A stretch of DNA of 7,200 nt. Source: Pelotomaculum sp. Lineage in GTDB: Bacteria; Bacillota; Desulfotomaculia; Desulfotomaculales; Pelotomaculaceae. Under the pieces are notes generated by a model, which was given only the letters and a program-made list of their open reading frames with translations, did not search any database and was not told where the DNA came from. Shown piece after piece: positions 1-6,376 of this stretch. Where the stretch lies: NCBI GenBank assembly GCA_022839445.1, contig JALHFC010000021.1:11232-18431 (forward strand). Reading direction: 5' to 3'. The first letter of the stretch is position 1; every line of letters starts with the position of its first letter. The position numbers were made by a program, and so were the translations under genes.

Positions 1-32
1 ATTCCCGCCAGTGGCTTGCCATCCGTCGCGTT

Positions 33-983
33 TTAGCCGAATTGCGCAGCTATGAGCAAACAAGCCGCATAAACCACGGAATTAATAGCAAAAGACGTAA
101 AACCAATTTTAGTACCCAGCACAGGCCCATATATCCCGATGTAATATGTTCCGGAAAACCTGATTAAAAAGATCGGCCCTGCCAAGAGGTTACCCCACAG
201 CATTGTTTTCACAGTTTGAATTAGAGTCAGATCACCTCCCTGATAGCAAGCTGCCAGCGCTGACAGGCCGACCATGCTGTTAGCCATATAACTGACCAGA
301 CAGACTGTGCTGCAGGGAGGCAGGCCTAATTTTTCCGGGTTTAGGGGCAGATTGTCAAAAAAGCCGCACCCGGTTAACTCATAAATGATCAGAGCGGTCA
401 AGGGGATTGTAATTGCCATGCGTTTAAGCGGCCTCACACAACTGTTTAAGCTGTGCCGCAGCACTTCGCGCAGGCTTTTTTTGCCGGCGCTCCCTTCAGC
501 CGTTGCTGTTTCCCCCAAAACCACGTTATCGTCAGACGTATGTTTCCCCAAAATCATAACGATAAGGAATTTGACTATCACGGTCAGTGTATGGACAAGC
601 ATGTAGAAAGCGCCCAGAAGCGCTCCCAACAGAGGAAAAACCATGGGCAAGTAATAGCTGAACATTTCCCGCACGTGGGTGGGTATAGATAGGACGAGCG
701 CGCCGAGAAATACCTGGCGTCTGCTTAAAAGACGCTTCTCCTGAAAATTGACCAGCATTGAGGCGCCGGCATAACCGGAACCAAAACCGGAAATAAAGGC
801 CGCCGCAATTTCCGGGGGCAGACCGGCAAAACGAGTGAAAAACCGGCCTATAGGCGCGATTACTTTTCTTAACGCACCTAACTCTAAGAGCACATTCATT
901 ACCAGCATCGCCGGCACAATCCAGATAAAAACCCTCAGGGAGAATTTGAAAACTTTATACAAGATGGCTAATTGCATATCCAT
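33..983 (-). CDS. Gate-domain (nucleoside recognition family) polytopic membrane protein
   Basis: A 316-residue, strongly hydrophobic protein predicted to sit in the cytoplasmic membrane. Several membrane segments are visible: about residues 13-37, 90-145 (two or three), 190-205, 225-245, 255-272 and 285-314. A polar loop near 147-190 (rich in D, E, K and T) separates two halves. Each half carries a Gate-like stretch, GFGSGYAGASMLVNF near 65-80 and SYMANSMVGLSALAA near 232-246, as in the Gate family (Pfam PF07670) of SpmA/SpmB and the FeoB core. The family name 'nucleoside recognition' is historical and the substrate is unknown. The ATG at 983 is preceded by AAAGAGG (994-1000) at 10 nt spacing. 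A second ATG two codons on is too far from it. The gene follows the chelatase by 32 bp, so it is probably the last visible gene of the riboswitch operon. Inference: it may move a metal ion, corrinoid or precursor. Family assignment is fairly secure, function is not. Confidence 0.82.
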   Translation of the reverse strand: MDMQLAILYKVFKFSLRVFIWIVPAMLVMNVLLELGALRKVIAPIGRFFTRFAGLPPEIAAAFISGFGSGYAGASMLVNFQEKRLLSRRQVFLGALVLSIPTHVREMFSYYLPMVFPLLGALLGAFYMLVHTLTVIVKFLIVMILGKHTSDDNVVLGETATAEGSAGKKSLREVLRHSLNSCVRPLKRMAITIPLTALIIYELTGCGFFDNLPLNPEKLGLPPCSTVCLVSYMANSMVGLSALAACYQGGDLTLIQTVKTMLWGNLLAGPIFLIRFSGTYYIGIYGPVLGTKIGFTSFAINSVVYAACLLIAAQFG

Positions 984-1015
984 GTATTACTAACCTCTTT
1001 GCGTCTCCCGTATTC

Positions 1016-4000
1016 CTACTCCGTCCGGCCTTCGATTTCACCTTCGATATCTAAATAGATTTCCTTCAACTGGTCCACCATTTCCGGCGCAGCATCCCAC
1101 ATTTTACGCTCCACCGCTTCCAGCAAGCGCTCGGCAATATTTTGCAGCGCCCAGGGGTTGACTTTCTTCATCCAATCCTGCATGGCCGGGTCGAGGGCGT
1201 ACTTTTTAGCCAGTTCCCCGTACATCCAGTCTTCCATCACCTCGGCCGTCGCGTCCCAACCAAACACAAAGTCCACCGTGCGGGAGAGATCGCCGGCCCC
1301 CTTGTAGCCGTGGCGTTGCATGCTCTCAATCCACTTGGGATTTAAAATGCGGCTGCGGAATATATGCTTGGTTTCTTCAGCCACGCTTTTCATCTTCACG
1401 CGCGCGGGGTCGGAACTGTCCCCGCTGTAAGAGTGGGGCAGGGCTCCCTTAAAGGCCTTGACGGCAGCAATCATCCCCCCGTGAAAGGAATAAAAGTCAT
1501 CGCTGTCCAGCATATCGTATTCGCGCGTGTCCTCGTTTTTCACGGTCAAATCAAGCCTGCTCAGGCGTTTTTTAAACTGTTCCGGCGCCGTTACGCCGTA
1601 TTTTTTGCCACCGTAAGCGTAGCCGCCCCAGGTGACGTAAATGTTGCCTAGATCATGTTCATCTTGCCAGTTTTTAGCGTCAATGGCGCTGCTGACACCG
1701 GCCCCGTAGGCGCCGGGCCGGCAGCCGAAAATACGGTAAAGAGCCATTTCTTTTGCTTTTGCCGCTGCTGTCCCGCCTGCGGCAAGCGCTTCCGTTTCTT
1801 CCCGGACGTGTTCGGCCAGGTAGTTTTTCTCTTCTTCTGCCGGCAGGTCGGCAACCATTTCTACGGCTTCATCAAGTAAAGTGACGACATTGGGGAAGGC
1901 GTCGCGGAAAAATCCGCTGATGCGCACGGTTACATCAATGCGCGGGCGCCCCAGTTCACTGGCGGGGATTACAGACAAACCGTTTACACGCCCGCTTTTT
2001 TCTTCCCATACCGGTTTAACACCCATCAAATAAAGGATTTCAGCAATGTCGTCCCCTTTGGTGCGCATAGTCGGCGATCCCCAAATGATAATGCCGATGC
2101 TTTCCGGATACATGCCCTCATCGGCCAGGTAACGCTCCAGCAGGGCGTCACCCAGAGCCACCCCTACCTCCCAGGCGGCCGGTGATGGAATGGCCCGCGG
2201 GTCTATGGAATAAAAATTGCGCCCCGTTGGAAGAATGTCGGCCATGCCCCGGGTCGGCGCCCCGGAAGGACCGGGCGGCACAAAGAGTCCGGCCAGGGCA
2301 TCCATGGCATGGGTCAGCTCGCCGGCAGTGCCGCCTAGCTTATCGACCAGCACCGTGGCAATATAATGAAGGGTTTTTTCTACCGGCGGCACACTGTTCC
2401 ACAAAAACCGCCGGCATATTTGCGGTACGGCTTCAGGATTGAAATCTATCTCATATAAGGCTGTTATTATTTGCTTAATTAAGGCATTGATTTCATCCAG
2501 CAGTTGGCCGCCGGTTTTGCCCCGCCCGGCAATAAACTTGCCCCGCTCAGCCAGCAATGTATCGTAGTCCAGATCCAGCGCTGCGGCTATTTCCTGGCGT
2601 AAAGAGGGAACCGGCCCGTTAGGCAGCCTGGTCAGGGCGATTAACATCTCCACCAGTTTTTCCGCCTGCGGCGGTCGGCCCAGAATATGCAGCCCGTCCC
2701 TGATCTGCGTATCTTTTATTTCACTGATATAGCCGTGCAGGTTTTCCAGGAATACGTCAAAGTCCCGGCTAACTTCCTCCCACCGGCAGTCCAAATCACG
2801 GTCCAGGTGCGCGGCCGTTACCTTCTCCCAGATCAACCGCTGCAGGTGCGGCAGTTTGCCCGGATCCAGCATTTTAGCCTGGTAGTAATCCTCTAGCTGC
2901 ACTTCCAGGCCGGCCAGTTCATCGTACGTGTCGGCATTGGTCATTACCGGGATTAAGTGGTCGATGATGCAGCAGTAGCTGCGCCTTTTGGCTTGTGTTC
3001 CCTCACCGGGGTTGTTGATGATATAAGGGTAGATGTTCGGCAGATCGGCAATTGACAGGTCCGGGTAACAGCTGTCGCCAAGGCCGGCCGATTTGCCGGG
3101 CAGCCATTCCAATGAACCGTGTTTGCCGATGTGCATAACGGCGTCGGCCCCGAAGTCGTCCCTCAGCCAGCGGTAATAGGCCAGGTAGTGGTGGGGCGGC
3201 GAGGCGTCCGGGCTGTGGTAAATTTTTGACGGGTCGTCTAAAAAACCTCTTGGCGGCTGCATGCCGATAAACACGTTGCCGTTCATAATTCCGGGAATTA
3301 AAAGCTTGCCCCCATAATTAAAAACTTCTCCCGGCGGCGCTCCCCAATCATTTGCCATTTGCGCTTTAACTTTTTCAGGAAATTCTTGATGCCAGCCGGC
3401 ATACTCCTCCGGGGTCACTCCATCCACGGCCGACTCCGCCATTTGCTCTGCACTGGCCCAGCGGCGGTCGTTGGTCACCCGGCTTAAAATATCTTCCATT
3501 AGCGCCTGGCTGTTTTCAGGCAGGGAGGATAAAGTATAGCCGGCTTCTTTCATTTCATGCAAAATATTTAATACGCTGGCCGGCGAGTCCAGGCCGAAAG
3601 CCGAACCGATGGTATCGTTGCGAGGCGGGTAGTTGTGAAAAATAACGGCCACCTTTTTTTCACGGTTGGGCTTTTGCCGCAACCGGGCCCATTTTAAAGC
3701 CAGCCCGGCTATTTTATTCACTCGCTCCGGGACGGGACGGTAGTAAATCATTTGGGCTCCCGTCAGGGAATCCCTGACGCCGTACTCTCGCGTCGCCGCC
3801 GGCACGGTAATTAAATTGCCGTCAAACTCGGGCATTGCAATGCTGATTGCAATATCCATAGGGTTTAAGCCTTGCAAAGAGTCAAACCATTCCCGGTAAC
3901 TGTTCAACGAAACAATACCTTGCAGAACAGGCACGCCCAGCCGGGTAAAACAATTATTTTCGCCGGGCTCAAGCTCCGGGCCGTGCTTTAAGGATTGTGA

Positions 4001-4777
4001 AAACAACAGGGTGTTGATCAACGCGTCTACGACAGGCCGGCCGTCAACAAGGAGCATATTGTCGATAACACCTTCTATGCCCTGGTTGCCCAACTCCACA
4101 TCGCGTGTGGCTTGCAGGAAAATAGGCAGGGCATTTGCCCCCCACTTTTCGACTGCCTCCACCAGCGCGTCAATATAAGCAGTGTTTTCAGCCAGCCAGT
4201 GGCTGCGGTAAAATAAAATGCCGATTGTCGGGCGGCCGGGCGGGCAGCATTGCGCCCGGTAAACCGGCCACTGGACACTACCGTCCGGAAAGCGGGGGTG
4301 GTAGATGCCTTCCCAGGGCGGAGGCACAGGTTCGCATATGGTAAAACTGCCGCCGGCAAAGCGGTTGGCCGCCCAAAGGAACAAGTTGTACAGGTTGTCC
4401 ATACCACTGCAGTTAATGTATTTTCTTGCATACCGGTAATCTTTTTCGCTCAAATTGGAATGCTGCCGGCTTTCTACTTCGTCTTCCAACGAAGTAGCGT
4501 GAATGTAAAGAGGTACGCCTGATTTTTCAAGTGCGGATACAAGGCGGTCGAAATCGGGCAGGCTTCCCTTGCCGCCGTGCAGGTGCATAATGACCAGCTG
4601 AAATGAAGCGCTTTCGCTGATAAACTGCTCCAGTTTCTTTTTATTTATGAAATCGGCCGGAGAACGCGCGCAAATTTGGAACGCCGGCCCGTAATTGTCT
4701 CTGAGCTCTTGCGCCGCCCGGGACAGGATAATAATGCCGTTTTCCAGTGCTGTATAATAGGCGATTTTATAGGACAA
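1016..4777 (-). CDS. cobN: CobN/BchH-family large chelatase subunit (cobaltochelatase CobN-like)
   Basis: A protein of 1253 residues, about the usual CobN length. The family is the large porphyrin- or corrin-binding subunit that inserts cobalt into hydrogenobyrinate diamide (CobN) or magnesium into protoporphyrin (BchH/ChlH), driven by an AAA ATPase pair. Conserved blocks are present in order: FHNYPPRNDTIGSAFGLDSP near residue 378, HIGKHGSLEWLPGK from His549, IYPYIINNPGEG near 585, PGAYGAGVSSAIDAKNW near 1020, DSDDFYSFHGGM near 1090 and RHGYKGAG through FGWDATAEVMEDWMY near 1155-1185. I prefer the TTG start at 4777, because AAAGGGGG (4787-4794) lies 9 nt upstream. The in-frame ATG at 4798 has no Shine-Dalgarno and the first conserved-looking residues (SYKIAYYTALENG) follow the TTG. 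The gene overlaps the radical SAM gene by 11 bp, which implies translational coupling. No ATPase partner (ChlI/D, CobS/T) is visible. Iron-removing HmuS-type dechelatases share this fold, so cobalt insertion is the best but not the only reading. Confidence 0.93.
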   Translation of the reverse strand: MSYKIAYYTALENGIIILSRAAQELRDNYGPAFQICARSPADFINKKKLEQFISESASFQLVIMHLHGGKGSLPDFDRLVSALEKSGVPLYIHATSLEDEVESRQHSNLSEKDYRYARKYINCSGMDNLYNLFLWAANRFAGGSFTICEPVPPPWEGIYHPRFPDGSVQWPVYRAQCCPPGRPTIGILFYRSHWLAENTAYIDALVEAVEKWGANALPIFLQATRDVELGNQGIEGVIDNMLLVDGRPVVDALINTLLFSQSLKHGPELEPGENNCFTRLGVPVLQGIVSLNSYREWFDSLQGLNPMDIAISIAMPEFDGNLITVPAATREYGVRDSLTGAQMIYYRPVPERVNKIAGLALKWARLRQKPNREKKVAVIFHNYPPRNDTIGSAFGLDSPASVLNILHEMKEAGYTLSSLPENSQALMEDILSRVTNDRRWASAEQMAESAVDGVTPEEYAGWHQEFPEKVKAQMANDWGAPPGEVFNYGGKLLIPGIMNGNVFIGMQPPRGFLDDPSKIYHSPDASPPHHYLAYYRWLRDDFGADAVMHIGKHGSLEWLPGKSAGLGDSCYPDLSIADLPNIYPYIINNPGEGTQAKRRSYCCIIDHLIPVMTNADTYDELAGLEVQLEDYYQAKMLDPGKLPHLQRLIWEKVTAAHLDRDLDCRWEEVSRDFDVFLENLHGYISEIKDTQIRDGLHILGRPPQAEKLVEMLIALTRLPNGPVPSLRQEIAAALDLDYDTLLAERGKFIAGRGKTGGQLLDEINALIKQIITALYEIDFNPEAVPQICRRFLWNSVPPVEKTLHYIATVLVDKLGGTAGELTHAMDALAGLFVPPGPSGAPTRGMADILPTGRNFYSIDPRAIPSPAAWEVGVALGDALLERYLADEGMYPESIGIIIWGSPTMRTKGDDIAEILYLMGVKPVWEEKSGRVNGLSVIPASELGRPRIDVTVRISGFFRDAFPNVVTLLDEAVEMVADLPAEEEKNYLAEHVREETEALAAGGTAAAKAKEMALYRIFGCRPGAYGAGVSSAIDAKNWQDEHDLGNIYVTWGGYAYGGKKYGVTAPEQFKKRLSRLDLTVKNEDTREYDMLDSDDFYSFHGGMIAAVKAFKGALPHSYSGDSSDPARVKMKSVAEETKHIFRSRILNPKWIESMQRHGYKGAGDLSRTVDFVFGWDATAEVMEDWMYGELAKKYALDPAMQDWMKKVNPWALQNIAERLLEAVERKMWDAAPEMVDQLKEIYLDIEGEIEGRTE

Positions 4778-5903
4778 TATCGTTAACCCCCTTTGCATTT
4801 TCTAAACAATGCGGATTTGTGCAACTTTTTTCTTTAACGTACTGAATGAATACCTTTTTTAACAGGCAGTCACCCGGGTAGGGCCGATCAACTCTGCCGG
4901 TGTAGGCGTATGCCCGGGCCAGGCAGCCTCCCCCGCATAGCCAGTGATCGGGACACTCCCGGCAGCCATCCAAATCGCTCACCTCCCGCCGTAAAAACGA
5001 CAACCGGGCCATACCCGGCGACAGGGAAAAATCCTGTGCGGTAATGTTTCCTATATAAAATTCCGGCTGACCGGCCAGCGATGAACAGGGGTAGACATCA
5101 CCTTTTGGCATTACCGCGAGAGACTGGCCGGTGGTGGCATAACAATAATGCCGTCGCGCCAGCCGGCGGCTTAACTGCCGCTTCAAGCGCTCTACATCCC
5201 GGAATTTGACCGGATTGCCGCCCATGCTTGCTATTTCCCCGGCCCGGCGCAGGCAAGTACGCACAAATTTCTCCATAACCGCCGGCGCAGGCGGCAGGAT
5301 GTTGTTAGCGCCGGCTCTGCCCAGCGGGCGCAGTAAATCAAACGCAATTCCATAGACGTTTCCTGTATAACCGGCCAGTTCCACCAGTCGCGGCAAACCG
5401 GTAATGTTATGTTTTGTTAAAACAGCGGTGAGACCGACTTTCACGCCTGCCGCCCCGAGATTGGACAAACCGTGCAGGACGGCCAGGGTGGAGCCGTGAC
5501 CGCCGGCGAAGGGGCGCAAGTAGTCATTTACATCCGGCATACCATCCAGGCTGATCCCTATGGCTATACGCATCTTTTTTAATTCAGCGGCTATTTGCGG
5601 GGTGATCAGAGTACCGTTGGTCTGCATCTGGTAATATGCTGCAATTCTTTTATTTCTGGTGTAGGCCACTATTTTTTTGATTAAGGAAAGATTCAGGAGC
5701 GGCTCGCCGCCGGTAAACTGAACCTTAAAAGAATTCCCGGGAAGAGCGGCATAGTCTATCGCTTTCCTGGCAATAGCCCAACTCATGTCCTCCCGGCTGT
5801 CTCCGCCGCAGGCATAACAGTAGCGGCAGCGCAGGTTGCAATTGCCGGTTACTCTTAAAACAACAAGTTTAATATTTTCATTATTTTCAGATTTTTTAAC
5901 CAA
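4767..5903 (-). CDS. radical SAM/SPASM domain enzyme, cobalamin-riboswitch controlled
   Basis: A 378-residue radical SAM enzyme. The SAM-binding [4Fe-4S] motif CxxxCxxC is Cys22, Cys26, Cys29 (CNLRCRYCY), followed by the GGEP motif at 65-68 (FTGGEPLL). The C-terminal half has a textbook seven-cysteine SPASM pattern: Cys254, then GDVYPC ending at Cys273, then C-x2-C-x5-C-x3-C at 314, 317, 323, 327, then Cys346. This predicts two auxiliary Fe-S clusters. Extra cysteines occur at 32, 361 and 366. SPASM enzymes modify peptides (anSME, PqqE) or tetrapyrroles (AhbC, AhbD, NirJ). The chelatase neighbour favours a tetrapyrrole, but this is inference. An in-frame TTG at 5927 would give 386 residues. 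It lies in the U-tract of the leader terminator, so I choose the TTG at 5903, which has AAAGGGCGG (5909-5917) upstream with 8 nt from AGGG to the start. First gene of the operon. Domain call certain, substrate unknown. Confidence 0.92.
   Translation of the reverse strand: MVKKSENNENIKLVVLRVTGNCNLRCRYCYACGGDSREDMSWAIARKAIDYAALPGNSFKVQFTGGEPLLNLSLIKKIVAYTRNKRIAAYYQMQTNGTLITPQIAAELKKMRIAIGISLDGMPDVNDYLRPFAGGHGSTLAVLHGLSNLGAAGVKVGLTAVLTKHNITGLPRLVELAGYTGNVYGIAFDLLRPLGRAGANNILPPAPAVMEKFVRTCLRRAGEIASMGGNPVKFRDVERLKRQLSRRLARRHYCYATTGQSLAVMPKGDVYPCSSLAGQPEFYIGNITAQDFSLSPGMARLSFLRREVSDLDGCRECPDHWLCGGGCLARAYAYTGRVDRPYPGDCLLKKVFIQYVKEKSCTNPHCLENAKGVNDIVL
4787..4794 (-). promoter_or_regulatory. ribosome binding site of the chelatase gene, inside the radical SAM gene
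   Basis: AAAGGGGG lies within the last codons of the radical SAM gene, 9 nt before the TTG at 4777. It supports the TTG start and an 11-bp gene overlap, an arrangement typical of coupled translation. It overlaps the coding sequence that would follow the ATG at 4798, so that ATG is unlikely to be used. Confidence 0.7.
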
Positions 5904-5908
5904 TTTTT

Positions 5909-5917
5909 CCGCCCTTT
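5909..5917 (-). promoter_or_regulatory. ribosome binding site of the radical SAM gene
   Basis: AAAGGGCGG on the minus strand ends just ahead of AAAAA and the TTG at 5903, with 8 nt between AGGG and the start. It lies after the terminator U-tract. This is the reason for choosing 5903 over the in-frame TTG at 5927, which would need translation to begin inside the terminator. Confidence 0.7.
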
Positions 5918-5920
5918 CAA

Positions 5921-5968
5921 TAGACAATAAAAAGACCCGGATTCCTTCTTAGGAATTCCGGGTCTTTT
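5921..5968 (-). terminator. intrinsic terminator of the riboswitch expression platform
   Basis: On the minus strand AAAAGACCCGG (5958-5968) pairs perfectly with CCGGGTCTTTT (5930-5940). The helix extends through GGAAT/ATTCC (5941-5945 with 5952-5956), with one bulged base at 5957 and a six-base loop (5946-5951). This makes about 16 base pairs, followed by TTTTTATTGTC. It lies after the cobalamin aptamer and just before the first gene, the classical position for a transcription-attenuation platform. The predicted default when cobalamin is bound is premature termination. Confidence 0.9.
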
Positions 5969-5996
5969 ACACCTTGAATAAATATACAAAAAGCCC
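5960..5996 (-). promoter_or_regulatory. candidate antiterminator pairing in the riboswitch leader
   Basis: GGGCTTTT on the minus strand (5989-5996), between aptamer and terminator, can pair with AAAAGACCC (5960-5968), the outer 5' arm of the terminator. The pairing gives 8 base pairs with one bulged A (opposite 5963). The two helices are mutually exclusive, so this is a plausible antiterminator for the ligand-free state. It is seen only as complementarity; no folding energy was computed. Confidence 0.5.
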
Positions 5997-6019
5997 TGGC
6001 CTTTCCATGGAAGGCGGTA

Positions 6020-6183
6020 CGGCAGGTCTCCTGACTCGTGGTTCACAGCCTGCCTTCCGCCTTCCCAGGTTATTTATTAAACCCAGTGGCATTTTTGGAA
6101 GTCGCTCCCCACTTACAGTGGCCGGACCGTCCGGGATTTTCACCCGGTTCCCTTTCATCCCCGGCAAAGCCGGGGATACCTGA
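6020..6183 (-). ncRNA. cobalamin riboswitch (Rfam RF00174-type)
   Basis: Read on the minus strand, all core blocks of the cobalamin aptamer appear in order. AGGT opens P1 (6178-6181), followed by a GC-rich hairpin (ATCCCCGGC and GCCGGGGAT, around 6159-6177). Next come AAGGGAACCGGGTGAAAATC (about 6136-6156) and GGCCACTGTAAGTGGGGA (about 6107-6125). CCTGGGAAGGCGG follows, ending near 6057. The B12 box is GAGTCAGGAGACCTGCC (6021-6037). CAGGT (6178-6182) can pair with ACCTG (6023-6027) to close P1. It sits between a promoter and a terminator ahead of a radical SAM/chelatase operon, so the expected logic is repression when adenosyl- or another cobalamin is bound. I cannot assign the ligand subclass from sequence alone. 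Confidence 0.95.
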
Positions 6184-6204
6184 TCATTTTATTCATTTTT
6201 TTGC

Positions 6205-6233
6205 ATAATAACATAGTTTCATTATTTTGTCTA
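6205..6233 (-). promoter_or_regulatory. sigma-A-like promoter of the riboswitch operon
   Basis: On the minus strand a -35-like TAGACA (6228-6233) is separated by exactly 17 bases from a -10-like TATTAT (6205-6210). It lies in an AT-rich stretch 22 bases upstream of the aptamer. Transcription would begin near 6198, giving a leader of about 295 nt before the TTG start at 5903. Each hexamer differs from consensus by one base. Confidence 0.75.
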
Positions 6234-6283
6234 CAATTAAAATAAAATATAGATTGACAAGGGGACGGGGTTGTTGTGTACAA

Positions 6284-6306
6284 GGCATGTCGTGCCTATA
6301 CATGCC
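6284..6306. repeat. small inverted repeat in the intergenic region
   Basis: GGCATGT (6284-6290) and ACATGCC (6300-6306) form a perfect seven-base inverted repeat with a nine-base spacer. There is no U-tract on either side. It could be a protein-binding site, a transcript-end hairpin or chance. The rest of the gap from 6234 to 6376 shows no gene. Confidence 0.45.
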
Positions 6307-6331
6307 CTTTCGCCTACTACAATGATGTAAA

Positions 6332-6360
6332 GGAAGCAAAAAGAACGTCAACTTGCTTCC
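6332..6360 (-). terminator. weak terminator-like hairpin after the branching enzyme gene
   Basis: GGAAGCAA (6353-6360, minus strand) pairs with TTGCTTCC (6332-6339) across a 13-base loop, 17 bp after the stop codon of the branching enzyme. Only TTTA follows the stem on the minus strand, so it is a poor intrinsic terminator, but its position fits a transcript end. Confidence 0.35.
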
Positions 6361-6371
6361 CCTTGCTTCCC
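6352..6371. repeat. tandem direct repeat of a 10-mer
   Basis: CTTGCTTCCC occurs twice in perfect tandem (6352-6361 and 6362-6371) immediately after the branching enzyme stop codon. An inverted copy of the core, GGAAGCAA, lies at 6332-6339. Either tandem copy can form the stem with the inverted copy, giving two alternative hairpins. Confidence 0.6.
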
Positions 6372-6376
6372 ACGAA

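Noticed and set aside
1..32. Possible terminator after the Gate-domain gene, from the GCCAGTGGC palindrome at 7-15
   Set aside because: Its stem is four base pairs with a one-base centre and no U-tract. The true operon end lies outside the window or is not recognisable.
385..692. Plus-strand open frames opposite the Gate-domain gene
   Set aside because: The minus-strand frame has clear membrane segments and Gate motifs. The plus-strand translations show no recognisable pattern.
1142..4522. Open frames antisense to or out of frame with the chelatase gene, such as 1364-1651 plus, 1655-1879 plus, 2182-2442 plus and 4075-4431 minus
   Set aside because: They lie wholly within a gene with continuous CobN motifs and look like GC-rich shadow frames. 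No family resemblance is seen.
5855..6183. Short open frames on both strands across the leader (5855-6046 minus, 5967-6167 minus, 5974-6183 plus), considered as a possible precursor peptide for the radical SAM enzyme
   Set aside because: They run through the cobalamin aptamer and terminator, whose conserved RNA blocks fully explain the sequence. None has a convincing ribosome site, leader or cysteine-rich core.
6253..6258. A plus-strand TTGACA suggesting a rightward promoter
   Set aside because: No acceptable -10 hexamer lies about 17 bases downstream (the region is G-rich) and there is no plus-strand gene for it to serve.
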